In this document: piece after piece, positions 33,468 through 44,468 of the stretch
Layout of the letters: the number at the start of each line of letters is the position of its first letter
Numbering within the stretch: position 1 is the stretch's first letter
NCBI RefSeq assembly: GCF_003573695.1
Contig: NW_020650970.1
Coordinates: 940,665-1,004,664 of the forward strand
Origin: Papaver somniferum
Taxonomy: Eukaryota; Streptophyta; Magnoliopsida; Ranunculales; Papaveraceae
Length of the DNA stretch: 64,000 nucleotides
Direction: 5' to 3'
The notes under the pieces: generated by a model
The model's input: only the letters and a program-made list of their open reading frames with translations
What the model was told of the DNA's origin: nothing
The model's database searches: none
Position numbers and translations under genes: made by a program

Positions 33468-34867
33468 AACATGAAATTGAGGAACATCAACCTGATCGTG
33501 CTTGAGGAACACCAATACTGGATTACACCAATAATGATTTTTAAGGCTGGGCTTATAACTCAAATTATAGAAAAAGCCGAACCTGAAGGACCATTAAAAA
33601 CAAAGTTCAGCACCTAAAAGCAAAGGTGTTTGCAACACCATAAAAGTGTACTTAAAACTTAAGAAAAAGTGTACCATAAAAGTGTACATAAAAGGGCATT
33701 TAACCACGACCCCTCTTCTTAGTTGCACGACCACCTCTTCTTCCACCTTGGTCTTCATCTTCCGACGCATCATTACCGGGTTGGACGGTAGCACCACCTT
33801 GGCTTGTACCTTCACCAACTTGTCGAGACCTCTTAGTGGTAGGCCTTTGTTCGGGTTCCTCGGGTCAATGTCCTTTGTTGATGATTGCATCCCACTTGTT
33901 GATGAGGTATTTTTGTTCTTCCACGGTCATTGGTATTTTGCAACCAAGTTTGGCCTTCATTTTTTTCAACATCTCCCTACCCGCGGCAACCTATTTTTTC
34001 ATTTGTCAACAACTTATAACCATGAGGTTGAAGACATTTTTACCATAACTAATATATGAAAATATTATAAAGTGAAGTCATTCTTCCCATAATCTTGAAA
34101 GCCTTGACTACATCTTCGGAAGTAGACTTGTTGGTGATCTTGATTGGCTTCGCCTTCCCCTTATCAGCTATCTTTTGCCTTTTCTTATTGATAATGAAGG
34201 GATGAGAAATTTGGTTATACCAATCCATATAGTCCGGATCCTCTTCACATGGATCATCAAGTAAAGGTGTTAACTTGGACGCATTTAATGTGTGATTGTC
34301 TAAATTATTCCAAAGCTCAACGGTGGGATCAGGATCATACTTTGGTTCCCAAGATGAAGTGGTGCTTTTAGTTCCCTTACCACTCTTTGGTAACAACCTG
34401 AATTTCTCGTCAAACAAAGGAACCTTTTGGACGCATCCTAATTGACGGAGTACTCGCCTAGGATCGTATATAACATAACCACCGGGATACCACAATGGCC
34501 CATGATACATACCTACCGGCATATCCTCATCTTCAACAACTTCATCTTCTTCATCTTCCTTCTCATATGGTTGAAAAGTGACATCATCAACACCAAGACG
34601 GTCTAACGTCTCTCTCAAACTTGCCACCAACTTCTTTTTGTTCCTTTTCTTGGAGTCCTCGTACGCGTACCGTGCTGCAGTTGGCTCAGTATCAACATAA
34701 TCGACATCTTTCTCAAATACTTTGGCCAAGTTCAAAATTGGGAAATGGTCATATATCTACACCTACATCCAGAGAGCCACATTAAAAAATCAAAGGAATT
34801 GAATTGATAGAAACAAGATTTACTTGGAAACATCAAAGTAAGACTAAAGTTTGCAAACTCAGAGAAC

Positions 34868-34956
34868 TGTTCGGCTTATATGGATCAAGTATTATAAGCC
34901 GAACCAAGTAAGTAAAAACTTCGGCTTAAAAGATTTTATGGTTATAAGCCGAACCA
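34868..34956. repeat. P1 middle motif cluster in PMD intron 2
   Basis: Four copies within 90 bases: TGTTCGGCTTAT, TAAGCCGAACC, TTCGGCTTAAA and AAGCCGAACC. They form two inverted pairs, all inside intron 2 of the PMD gene. Confidence 0.75.
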
Positions 34957-36242
34957 TACTCTGAACTCCCAAAAGTTACCTGGAGCAAAGTGAAGTTCCC
35001 TCCGATGTTTGTACTTGTCAACCTAGACGCGGTGGAAAGTTGGTCCAGCAGGTAAGCGAGCGTAGCCGTTCCCCAAGCAAACTTGTTACAAGTTTCAAGA
35101 TTCTTTACCAATTGGAGATAATTAGCATTTACCTTGTTTCCAGTAGTGTCGGGAAAGATGTCTCTACCAAGAGTATAAAGCAAGTAGGCAGTTCCGGTTT
35201 GCTTCACTTTGACGGGATCCATTATCAACAAACCTTGTGTGACTCTTTCCTTTGTGTTCTCAAACTCCCTTTTCAAGTTAGTCAACTTGATCTTCTTATT
35301 CTTCTTATTTCTTCCACCTGGTATGCAAACGGTATCGACATCTTTAACTGATCAACAAAACTCCAACTCAGTTTTCTGTGAATCCCAACCAACGAATTCC
35401 AGGTACAAATTGTATAGCTCATCCCAAATCAAGTCATAAAAACCAGAGTCCACACTTACACCCCTTGCTTTAAGGCCTGTAATCTTACTAGCCTCATCAG
35501 GAGTGATTTCCATCTCTCCAAAAGGTAATTGAAATGTGTAAGTTTATGGAAAAAAGCGCTCGGTAAATGCAGAGGACGACACACTAGCATATTCCTTATG
35601 TCCATAATTGATGATAGGCCATAAAGCACTGCGTTGTACGTAAGCAATCACCTCAGGAACCTCTTCATCAAGACTCCATTCCGCTGCCCTCTGGTGTCTC
35701 AATACTCGGACTGCACGGTTGTGATCAGGAGTCTCATAAATTTTCTTCGCCCAAGAATCGGCATAACCAATCAACACATTTCCTCCATCTTCCGGAAGAC
35801 CATGAGGCAAACCATCTGATCGAGGTGTAATTACGTCATCTTCATCAGGAATGTGTAAACCAGTGATCCGTCGATCATCATCGTTATTCTCTTTCTCGGG
35901 TTCTGCCACCTTATTACCTTTCTTGTCTTTCTTGGGTTTTCCTTGGGGTTGTGTTTCTTGATGAACTTCTTGATTATCATCAACTTCTTCATCTTCAGCT
36001 ATTCCTTCTTCTTGTCTTTCAATTCTAACTTGTTCAGCTTCTTCTTCTAAAATTCCTCCTCTAGCTCCCGCTCCCAATTTTTTCTTACCCCCTCCTCTAG
36101 GATCGGGAGTTTTAGAAGTAGAAGGTGTTACCTCCATCTTCTTCCTCTTTGTAGATGCATTGGTCCTGACACAAGTATGAAAGTTATAAGACTAATTCGA
36201 ACAACAAAGAGATTTGGAAAGCCAAAAACTTGTAAGAAAATA

Positions 36243-36890
36243 AGAAGGCTCGGCTTACCCGAAGTAACACATATGAGCCGAATCATGAGTTGAAATTTTT
36301 ATTAGCTTACACAAAGAGTGGATCGTCTCATACCACAAAACAATTATAAGCCGATCCTATATATTCGGCTCACAACCGATACCGTCGAATAAGCCGAGTC
36401 TATGGTTATGAACTCAAACATGTATTCGGCGCAACATGATATAATATAAATAAGACGATCCTATACACTTGTAAAAATTATGAAATTTTAACAATGATAT
36501 TCGGCGCAACCCTAATACTATCGAATAAGCCGAATCTAGACTTATGAATTGAAACCTTTATTCGGCGCAAAACTAATACAACCATACAAGCCGATCCTAA
36601 GCACATGCAAAAATTCTGAAACTCAAACAACAATTATTCGGCACAAAACTAATACTACCATACAAGCCGATCCTACGGACATGCAAAATTTCTGAAATTC
36701 ACAAAACATATTCGGCACAAAACTAACACCATCGAATAAGCCGATCCTAAATATAAGTCTATGTGTCACTAAGTTCGGCTCAAAACGGATTTCAGATATA
36801 CACCGAGTCGTTCATATGCACTTTCAGGGTTCAGTTTCAAGAACAGCTCGGCGCACATCTAAGATTTGTTTTGCGCCGAACCATCACCTG
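36243..36890. repeat. P1 right motif array, units of 60-77 bp
   Basis: Units beginning ATTCGGC(A/G)CAA occur near 36423, 36500, 36560, 36637 and 36710. Each is followed about 30 bases later by CAAGCCGATCC or AAGCCGAATC in the opposite sense, so each unit is an inverted pair. Further copies lie at the edges, to about 19 in total. All lie within intron 1 of the PMD gene. Confidence 0.8.
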
Positions 36891-37411
36891 TAACCGCCGC
36901 AGAAACATGATTTTGACGAATTAAATCAATCAAACCAATCAAAAACGTCAAATACGAGATGGGTTTGTAAAACTAACCTTCTTATTCTCATTTCTGGAGT
37001 TGGTTCTTCTTCAATCTCTTCTTCCGGTTTATTTTGTGGTTGATTTTGAGTTTCTTCTTCACTCTCTAAATCTTCTTCTTCTTCAGTGGGTTGTTCAATC
37101 GCTCGATTAGAACGAGATACTGGCTTACGGCGAACCATTATATAGATGAGTTTAATCGTCGACTAAATTTTCACGAATCGACGATTAAATTTCGGCGATG
37201 ATACGATGAAAAAAAAAAGGAGAAGGTGGGTTCGGCTGCGGAGGATGAGGAGGAAGAAGAAGGTGTTGAAACTGATTTTAGGTTTATGATTATAGATTTT
37301 TGTATTAAGGTTAGAGATAGATTAGTAATTTATAGGATTTAAGGGCATATAGGTAATTAAACCACCCATAGGGTACCCCTTATAAGATCATCCAAGTTAG
37401 GACTAGTCCTT

Positions 37412-37460
37412 TGTATGCCTTTAAAGTTTTTGGTATGTCCAATATCATGGTTCTAGAAAT
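37412..37460 (-). repeat. P1 right inverted repeat
   Basis: Complement of the left end at 32364-32415. On the minus strand it reads AACCATGATATTGGACATAC and then CAAAAACTTTAAAGGCATAC. Confidence 0.55.
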
Positions 37461-37480
37461 TTTGGATTTAGGAACCAGTT

Positions 37481-37527
37481 GGGCTAAGGTGTATAACTGT
37501 ACGAACACCTTAGCCCATGGGCTAAGG
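37481..37527. repeat. Compound palindrome CCTTAGCCCATGGGCTAAGG
   Basis: A perfect 20-base palindrome at 37508-37527. Its left arm also pairs with GGGCTAAGGTGT at 37481-37492 through a 12-base loop, so two alternative hairpins can form. It lies just outside the P1 right end, near the start of duplicated segment copy B. Confidence 0.75.
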
Positions 37528-38351
37528 AACATGTTTACAGGTGACGTGTTGGTGTTGTTTCATATGGGCAACAAAGCCCAAGCCCGAAAGGTATAATAAA
37601 AAAGTCCACCTATTTTACAAGGATTTTTAACACAAAAATAATCTTTTAAAAATTTGTTTTGTTATCATCAATTGATTAGTGGCTGTCAACAAACTTGGTT
37701 CATCCCATAGGTCTCTTCTTCTCCGGATGTATGTTGTTGTTGCTCCATGATCTAATGGAATGCGGAATTGATCAAATAGACAACCTTTTTTTTTAACTGC
37801 AATATATTTTGGCTAATCTAGCAGCTTAATCTAGCTCATAAGACTTAACCTTAGTTAAATTGGCTATCTCCACCCAAATTTAGTTTCTCACGATCCCCCA
37901 TAGCCAAACACTGCATTGCTTGCATTTTTTGCCCTTATTATCTAAAAGTTGTAACCTTTATATACAAACAAACACTAGAAAATACAAAGTATCCTTGAAA
38001 TTTTTGTTTCGATTTTTATATACAAACACGAGAAAATCGTGCAAGAGAATCAAATTATTGAGATCTTTTCGTAGTACTGATGATGCGGATATGCCCACTC
38101 GTGATAACCACGTCTAGATTTTCCAGATAAAGTTTCAACTCTCCACATGGAGGGCCGGCTAAGCTCCATTATTCTATCTGTGGGGATCAGTCGTTGACCT
38201 ACTAAGTACGCGACACGTCGTCCACGTGAATCACGAAACGAGATCAAATTTGAAAGGATACAATCTTCTCGGAATGTGTCTTCACTGACAATCCCGCCAT
38301 TACTTCCCACGACGCAATAATTAATGGCGTTAAAGATATACAGTTGAGTGT

Positions 38352-38359
38352 TATATAAG
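38352..38359 (+). promoter_or_regulatory. Probable TATA box of cysteine-rich gene B
   Basis: TATATAAG, 73-80 bases before the ATG at 38432, at the same relative place as in gene A. Confidence 0.65.
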
Positions 38360-38431
38360 AGGGCACAACCAACCTGAAGTAATCAAATATCTTACTCTCT
38401 GAAGCTTTGGAAACAAATTCAGTTTATAAAA

Positions 38432-39206
38432 ATGGCTTCTTTCAGTTCTAGCTCAGTTTGCGTTGCTGCATTTCTACTGCTTTCGATCTTCCTGGTCTCA
38501 GCTTCAACAAACCAGAAAAATGTCATTTCCTATGTTTTGCCTACATGTAAGTATCACCGGAAAACTATTCAGTTAATTTACTATATAACTCCTTTTTCTT
38601 GATCGGTAAAGATTTTGTTTCTGATGACCGGGCGATTTTCGATTTCAAGTTTTAGAATCTGTGTAGAGAATTTGTTGTGTTTATGCAGCAGCGGTAGGAG
38701 CTGGCGGTCAGTGTGGTCAACCTGGGGACTCATCCACTGAAACTACGATTATCTCCACAAATTGTGCCGACTGTACAAACTGGTGTAATGAAGAATGTGC
38801 TGATACAGACAGTGAGGTGGTTGAAAACAAGTGCGCAATAGGTGATTCAAAATACGCCAGGCGCTGCAAGTGTTGCTGCCGTGAAAAAGCCGCACCTCCA
38901 GCCGATCAGTGTCGTCAACAAGGTGGCACACCCAAGGAGACTACAAGGCCCACCGCAAATTGTGGCGAATGTACAACCTGGTGTAACCAACAATGTTCAG
39001 CTATGGGCGCTAGTGTGATTGATGACAAGTGCTCAATACCAGGTGGATCTTCTTGGCTCAGGAAATGCGAATGTTGTTGCCGTGATAACTCAAAACCCCC
39101 ACCTCCAGCAAGTTGCGGTTGTGCTCCAGATGTAACATTGACCACACCGGGTTCCAAGCCATGCAATTACAAGCTTGTATCGTCGTTGACATCCTCATCA
39201 TCATAG
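38432..39206 (+). CDS. Secreted cysteine-rich protein B, two ten-cysteine domains (two exons)
   Basis: Exon 1 is 38432-38546, the intron 38547-38688 (GTAAGT…TGCAG) and exon 2 38689-39206, giving 210 residues. The signal peptide MASFSSSSVCVAAFLLLSIF is almost identical to that of gene A, while the mature part has diverged much more. Two domains are present. Domain 1 runs from QCGQPG to RRCKCCCRE. Domain 2 starts at QCRQQGG and has C-x16-C-x2-C-x3-C-x3-C-x11-C-x11-C-x-CCC. The linker between domains is short (KAAPPADQ), unlike the long proline-rich linker of gene A. The tail GCAPD…KPCNYKLVSS is conserved. All cysteines are kept and there are no breaks, so it is probably expressed. Fold and role are unknown to me; a secreted defence peptide precursor or inhibitor is possible. 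Confidence 0.87.
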
Positions 39207-39506
39207 ATATATCAATGGAGCATGAATGGAATTAACGATCGTTGATTGGATGTGATTTGTTTCTTTTTTTAACTTCCAAGTTTTTGATTTGCTTTGTTTT
39301 ATGTTTTGAGTTTGAACTCATTTGGATAATTGAATTGGTTTTTGCATTTAAGGGATTGAATAAGTTGTCTTACTTTTCTAAAGGTTATGAAATCTATTGT
39401 AATCTTTATTTAAGTGTTTGGAATTAATGAAAACGATGCTTATTAGAATAATACATTAGAATGATGACGAAATACACAAGAAATGACACAATTATTTTAT
39501 CTCTTT

Positions 39507-40973
39507 TCATATTGCCTCTAAAAATTCATCCACATTCTTATCAGAACTTCCACCTTCACTTACTGCTTGTACTGCTAGTTCTTTCCAGTTCCTTGCATTC
39601 TTTTTCATTTCCTTCCCTTTTTCTCCTTCCATGGCTTCTTTTATACATGATTCAAGTTCATTCTTTCTCGAAATCCCATCTTCATCCACTTTAGCTCTAA
39701 TCCCTACTTTCCACAAATCTTCAACACATTTAGCATTCGTTGGTTGGTCTGACCATTGAGGAAATGCAATCATCGGTACGCCTAAACTTAACGATTCCAC
39801 TATGGAATTCCACCCACAATGAGTCACAAAACAACCCAATGCGGGGTTTGACAGAACTTCCAATTGTGGGCACCATGTGATTACTAGCCCCTTCTCCGAT
39901 CCTGGAGACGTCGAGATATCCTTGCGAAATGTGCTCGGAATCTTGTTTTCTTCTGTTTTCCTGACTACCCACAAGAAATTGTAGTCGCAACCTAGTAATG
40001 CCCCTGCAACTTCCTCAATTTGCTCTTGGTTCAATACTGCCATGCTACCCATGGAGACATAGATTACTGAGTTGTCCTCCTTTGCATTGAGCCAGTCTAT
40101 GCATTCAGCTCTTTTTGTGTCGAATATATTAAGACCGTAATCATTGTCTCCTTCAATCCGTTTGTCTAAGTACTTGGATGGAATAGTTGGTCCGATTGTC
40201 CTCACTCTCCATAGCTTTGCCATCCAATTCAACACCTTTATGAAAAGAAGTTATTAATAACATTACAAGTAATAATTAATTTAATGTAATGTAAATGAAT
40301 TTCATTGAAAGAAATTGTATACCTCAGGCTCCAAATCGTCGAAGGAGTTGAAAAGAACCCAATCTGCCTTCTCAATGTTGGAAAACTGGTCCACGAGTAG
40401 CCTCAAAAAGTGGGGGAAAGATTCTACGTCAGAAACGAAAGAAGGTAACTCCAGAACCTTAAACTGTGGCAATCCGGGAATTGAGATCATCTCTCCGTTC
40501 GGCACCGGAACCTTTAATAGACCGCGGTATATGTAATAATAGATGCTATTAACAGCAAGAGGTTGAGTGAAAAAAACAGCTCCAACCAAGTTGAGTTTTT
40601 GGGTCACGTTCAAAACCCATGGCACAAATGAATCATAAACAACACAACTCACCGGAGGAGTATCATCTGAATTTTGGATTCTCTCAATTAATTCAGCTAG
40701 TGCTTTCAATCCGATTGTTTCAAAGCGTTCAACATAATCTTCAGCTGTAGACCATCCAACATCGTCGTAACCATCAGATACTGTTTCGACCTTAAAAGGA
40801 CCATCTTGGATTTGAATTGTTTTAGCCATATAGTTGGTTAAGACTACTGTAATTTTGACATCTTTGGCAGCTAATCTTTTTGAGAATTGAAGAATCGGGT
40901 TTATGTGGCCTTGAAGTGGGTATGGGAAAACTAGTATATGCGCTCCATAAGCCTTCTTTTCCACTTTCTCCAT
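39507..40973 (-). CDS. UDP-glycosyltransferase, UGT74-like (two exons)
   Basis: Exon 1 is 40973-40323 (217 codons), with an 87-base intron (40322-40236, GT…AG, phase 0), and exon 2 is 40235-39507. The protein has 459 residues, normal for plant family-1 glycosyltransferases. The N-terminal half begins AHILVFPYPLQGHINPILQF, with the catalytic histidine at 23 and the partner aspartate at 114 (CVVYDSF). The PSPG donor-sugar box spans residues 338-381, from WCPQLEVL through THCGWNSIVES to FPQWSDQ; a final glutamine usually goes with UDP-glucose. Overall the sequence resembles UGT74 enzymes, which glucosylate carboxylic acids such as salicylate, auxin or related compounds in the cytosol. The acceptor cannot be told from sequence. 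The single intron also fits this group. No break is seen; it is the most clearly intact gene in the window. Confidence 0.93.
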
Positions 40974-41586
40974 TTTCTCTCTTGCTCAGTTTTATTCCTG
41001 TAATTAATTTACAGTATTTTTTTGCTTTGGGGAACTCAAGAAGAGCATTTCTTCATGAATGGAACAAAGAAAAAGCAGGGAGAGGGACAACCTACCTCTT
41101 ACTAGGACCATGTGGTGGACAGTGGGACTATTAATGGCTTCAGCTTTTTCTGCCGGATTCGGTGGATAATTCAGTATATGTCAACATCCTTTCGTCCACA
41201 TTGTAGATGGAGGTAGATTTTTCTTACATTTAAATAAAAATATCTAGCTAGTTTTCATATGTTTTTTCTTATCCATGTTTTACATAAAAATGTCAAGTAT
41301 TTATGTATAATTTTTCTGGGGTGAGCTAAAATTTTATTAATAAAAGAAAAAGAAAATAAAGACAAGACGAGGACATAAAGCCAATAGCAGTCAAAGAAAG
41401 AAAGAGAAAGAAAAAACAAAAAAAAATGAAAAATGGAATGGAAAAATGAACAGAAAATGGGTCATTTGTACAAATATTTTTAAAACATGATCCAAATGGA
41501 CGAGTAAAAATTAGTATGGGTGAAATGGACACCAAAAAAATAGTAAGGATGAAATTGGATTCATCCTGATTTAAACTTTAAAAATA
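40974..41586. other. Intergenic DNA upstream of the glycosyltransferase
   Basis: No gene seen. It should hold the promoter of the minus-strand glycosyltransferase, but I see no convincing TATA box at the usual distance. From 41340 on it is A-rich. The phrase GGATGAAATTGGATTCATCC near 41548 recurs as GGATGAAACTGGATGCATCC near 41676, either side of the MITE. Confidence 0.5.
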
Positions 41587-41668
41587 CTCCCTCCGTCTCA
41601 CTATAAGTGACCTAGTGTATAACTAATTTAGTTATACACTAGGTCACTTGATAGTGGGACGGAGGTAG
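41587..41668. mobile_element. Stowaway MITE (Tc1/mariner type), 82 bp
   Basis: An almost perfect palindrome starting CTCCCTCCGTCTCACTATAA and ending in the complement GTGGGACGGAGGTAG, with TA on both sides (41585-41586 and 41669-41670). CTCCCTCCGT is the Stowaway terminus. The centre is the inverted pair CCTAGTGTATAAC / GTTATACACTAGG. It is a non-autonomous element moved by a mariner-like transposase encoded elsewhere. Confidence 0.92.
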
Positions 41669-41670
41669 TA

Positions 41671-42810
41671 GCAAGGATGAAACTGGATGCATCCTGATGT
41701 ACGTAAATTAATAATAAAAAAATATTTGAAAATGGGTAGGATAAAACTGTTTACGTGGCTATTTTTATATTTTTGTCCATTTAAACAGTATCAAAATCTA
41801 AATGTCCTTTTCACCCAGAAATTGATGATTTTGGTCTTTTTAACCAATTTTATGAAAAATGAACAAGTTTATCAACGATTTCCTCCAAAACGATTTACCT
41901 GAAAATTGGATTCAAAAGCTTTCAAACGATATTTTGTTTTGATTTAGCATTGATCTTCTAAGATATTTTTGCTGCAAAAGGGTCCCGCATTCCTCTACGA
42001 GTCCTCAAATATTTCGAAACAGAAAAGTAAGATCAAAAATATGGCCAGAAAATTTCTGTTTATAATCCTGAAAAGATGACGTATACAACTTCATGATCAA
42101 TACAATTAGAACAATTTTTGGAGCTCTAATAATGTGTTCGAAATATTGACCAGTCAACTGGAGTTAGTGGACTCATGTAGACTAGTCAACAGTATGCAGT
42201 CAACGATCAACAATATTATTTCGAGTGTCTAGTAGGAGTGCGACTCAGTCAAAACCGTTGCAAAAAGTCCATCGTGAGGTTAAAATCAACCGTGGTCGAG
42301 AGTTCGAAAGTGTTACTTTCGGAATTTCCGATAAGGAACAATACATTCCCGGAAAATCACCTTTTCTTAAGTTTGTTCGCGGTCAACAACTCATCTTTTT
42401 AGAACCACGCAAAACAAACTGAAAACTATCCAAAGAGGGAGAACTTGATGTCGCTCTATCTAAAATATCTTCTATCATCATATTCACCGATACGCATAAT
42501 GATGAATATGTTGTATGATTGTCATATTTATTATCATCTATGTACATGGATGTTAGCCTAATAAATTTATTAATATATGCACCAGCATCTATATCTAACT
42601 TCTAAGAGGATAACCAATATTTGTTTCATGTTCACTGTGAATAAATCCCATCTTCTAATTCTGGAAAATTTGACCAGCCAATACTTTTCGAAGAACCAGA
42701 AAAATAAAAACATTATTAACTGGACTGGTAAAAGAACTTGAGCTTCCAACAATTTTGGTAGTGATTTACTTAATGGCTTGCTCAACAACTTGCATAACTA
42801 TTTTCCCAAT
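41671..42810. other. Unassigned intergenic DNA
   Basis: AT-rich without a supported gene. Short open frames (for example 41687-41902 and 42225-42422) show no domain. The part from about 42440 to 42810 could be a worn retroelement, but no motif proves it. Confidence 0.4.
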
Positions 42811-43718
42811 AAATGCACGTTCAACATTGAATGGATCCGGAGATATGGAAATGAAGAAAAAGCTTTGTGGAGGAAGATTATTCGTAGCAAATTTGGTGGC
42901 AATGAGAAGGTTTTTCTTCTAAACAACACAAACAATTAAGTTGGTAAGAGTTGGAGTGGCATTTTGAAACCCAAAGATAGATTAGCGGAATGGAACGAAA
43001 CAATTTTCAGTGTCAGAGTAATACAAATCCTTAGAGGATGATGGATTGCTTGTTTTCTCCTACAAGTGTGTTTGGAACCCAAAAATACCACATAGGGTAA
43101 TCTTCATTGTTTGGTCTCTATGTTATAATGGTGCACCAACAATGGATAGTTTGAGACACTCTTTTATTGTGAATGGATGCTTATTGTGCAAGAAGAGTGT
43201 TGAAACATACCATCATTTGTTTCTGCATTTTGAAATAACAAGTGAAATCTGGAATTACTTTTGGATAGATACAATTTACAGTGGGTGTTTCAGGACAGTA
43301 TGAGAAACACAATCTAAAAGTGGAAAAGAAAAAAAGGTAGAAATCTTAACCTGAAAAGTAGTATATGGGACACAATACCTTTGCCATTTGGTAGGAAGTA
43401 TGGCTTGAGAGAAATGCAAGAGTATTTAATAGAAAATACAGTTTAGTGGAGAATTTGAAGGACAGTGTGAAGTTTTTCATCTACAATTAGTGTGTGGGTA
43501 CAAACATTTTCGAAGGCATTACAATAAGCATGGTTTTACATAACCGGGAGGCTGTAATCCATTAGACAATTTTGAATTTGTTTTTGTTTTTTTCATACTT
43601 TCATGGTTGTTGAAGTTGTATTCATCTTACCAACTTCATTACTTCCTTAACGATGAGTTGGTTTTTTAATAAAATCTGCCCATTTAGAGTCCAAGAAAAA
43701 AAATGCTCGTTCAACATT
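42811..43718 (+). mobile_element. LINE L-D: 5'-truncated L1 insertion with 18-bp duplication
   Basis: The insert is 42829-43700. Direct repeats of 18 bases with one mismatch flank it: AAATGCACGTTCAACATT (42811-42828) and AAATGCTCGTTCAACATT (43701-43718). It starts in the region after the polymerase (RRYGNEEKALWRKIIRSKFG) and includes a zf-RVT-like frame at 43046-43303 (NPKIPHRVIFIVWS, GCLLCKKSVETYHHLFLHF). It ends in a short A run at 43695-43703. Truncation by incomplete reverse transcription is usual for LINEs. Confidence 0.88.
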
Positions 43719-43850
43719 ATTTACATTGACGTCCTCTTCTGGTCAATTTCACAGCTAGAACAAGATATCGCTCTATCCACCAGTTCATGGGAAACGAATG
43801 AGCTGTGTTCTATTGTGTAATTTTTAATTGCACCAACAGTATATGATTCC

Positions 43851-44191
43851 TGTTAGAATACGAGCATCCAACTCAAAACCAATTTGCAATGAGTGGAGAG
43901 GCTCTAAGAGATTATAAATCGCAGGATCTTAGAAACCCATACAATGTGGGACTAATAGTCTCAACACGCCCCCTCACGTGTAGCCTCGTTGGGTCTAACA
44001 CGTGGACAATAAATCGGGTGACGCGGAGTAAAGGCGCGGTCAATGACTCGTCGCAAATAGCCTGCTCTGATACCATGTTAGAATACGGGCATCCAACTCA
44101 AAACCAATTGGCAATGAGTGGAGAGGCTCTAAGAGATTATAAATCGCAGGATCTTAGAAACCCATACAATGTGGGACTAATAGTCTCAACA
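43851..44191 (-). mobile_element. TRIM-like miniature LTR element (341 bp)
   Basis: Two direct repeats of 116 bases (43851-43966 and 44076-44191), starting TGTTAGAATACG and ending AGTCTCAACA, differ at only two or three positions. Next to the right copy is GCTCTGATACCA (44064-44075), on the minus strand the tRNA-Met primer site TGGTATCAGAGC. Next to the left copy is CGCCCCCTCACGTG, purine-rich on the minus strand. The inside is only 109 bases and noncoding. No target duplication is visible (ATTCC on the left, CGCAC on the right). Confidence 0.82.
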
Positions 44192-44214
44192 CGCACATTT
44201 CATGTCCTCTCACT

Positions 44215-44418
44215 ATCACTGTTTCTTGTGATAGTCAAGCAGCAATTTACATTGCTCAAAATACGGTTTTTCACGAACGTACTAAACACATTGAGATTGA
44301 TTGTTATTTTGTTCGTGAGAAATTATTCAGTGGCTTGATATTGCCAAAGCATCTTCCATATTCTGATCATCTTGCTGATGTCTTCACTAAGAGCTCCACA
44401 ATTTGGCTGTTTGTTTAG
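44215..44418 (+). pseudogene. Ty1/copia RNase H tail
   Basis: The plus-strand frame reads [34 protein letters not shown] and [15 protein letters not shown], which is the C-terminal RNase H region of a copia polyprotein. It ends at a TAG at 44416-44418. The upstream polyprotein is absent, replaced by the TRIM element and unassigned DNA. It is followed by a polypurine tract (AACTTGAGGGGGAGT, about 44453-44467) and LTR a, so it is the 3' end of a copia element. Confidence 0.85.
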
Positions 44419-44468
44419 CAAGTTGGGCGTTCGTTCAGGCTCTACCGCTCCAACTTGAGGGGGAGTAT

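Larger units (their letters stand above)
33700..37138 (-). pseudogene. P1 plant mobile domain (PMD) gene, with nonsense and frame breaks
   Basis: Exon 1 is 37138-36978 (MVRRKPVSRSNRAIEQPTEE…, acidic), with donor AAG|GTTAGT. Intron 1 (36977-36166) carries the right array. Exon 2 is 36165-34980, intron 2 is 34979-34757 with four more motifs, and exon 3 starts at 34756. The last exon ends at the stop at 33700-33702, after the basic GGRRGRATKKRGRG. Exon 2 holds the PMD: QLPFGEMEITPDEASKITGL, REFENTKERVTQGL, TAYLLYTLGRDIFPDTTGNK and FAWGTATLAYLLDQLSTASR. Exon 3 has MYHGPLWYPGGYVIYDPRRV and DPDYMDWYNQISHPFI, all matched in P2. A TAA after TERFFP (35544-35546) and a frame loss near 35365 break it, and the donor after 34081 is unclear. 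PMD occurs in Arabidopsis MAIN/MAIL1 and in transposons; its biochemical activity is uncertain. Confidence 0.75.
32364..37460. mobile_element. P1: PMD-gene transposon-like unit with intron-embedded TTCGGC arrays
   Basis: Imperfect inverted ends are visible: GGCATACCAAAATCTTTTAA at 32389-32408 and, on the other strand, GGACATACCAAAAACTTTAA at 37423-37440, within inverted similarity of about 50 bases (32364-32415 and 37412-37460). Two genes point inward: a small acidic-protein gene from the left (32680 onward) and a PMD gene from the right (37138 to 33700). Arrays of TTCGGC/GCCGAA motifs sit in an intron of the left gene and in two introns of the PMD gene. No transposase is seen, so this copy would be non-autonomous or deleted. 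It lies between the two paralogous cysteine-rich genes. P2 (about 47.65-55.97 kb) has the same plan in reverse orientation. Confidence 0.6.
37570..39350 (+). repeat. Duplicated segment, copy B (carries cysteine-rich gene B)
   Basis: Counterpart of 30280-32130 in the same orientation, with the same promoter, exon and 3' flank landmarks. See copy A. Confidence 0.7.

Noticed and set aside
32971..36890. Regularly spaced short repeats that could suggest a CRISPR-like array
   Set aside because: Plant nuclear context, alternating orientation, variable spacing and no cas genes; the motifs fit a transposon subterminal array.
43889..44338. A 149-codon frame with an internal protein repeat
   Set aside because: It crosses both LTRs and the inside of the TRIM element and ends in shifted copia sequence, so it is not a gene.
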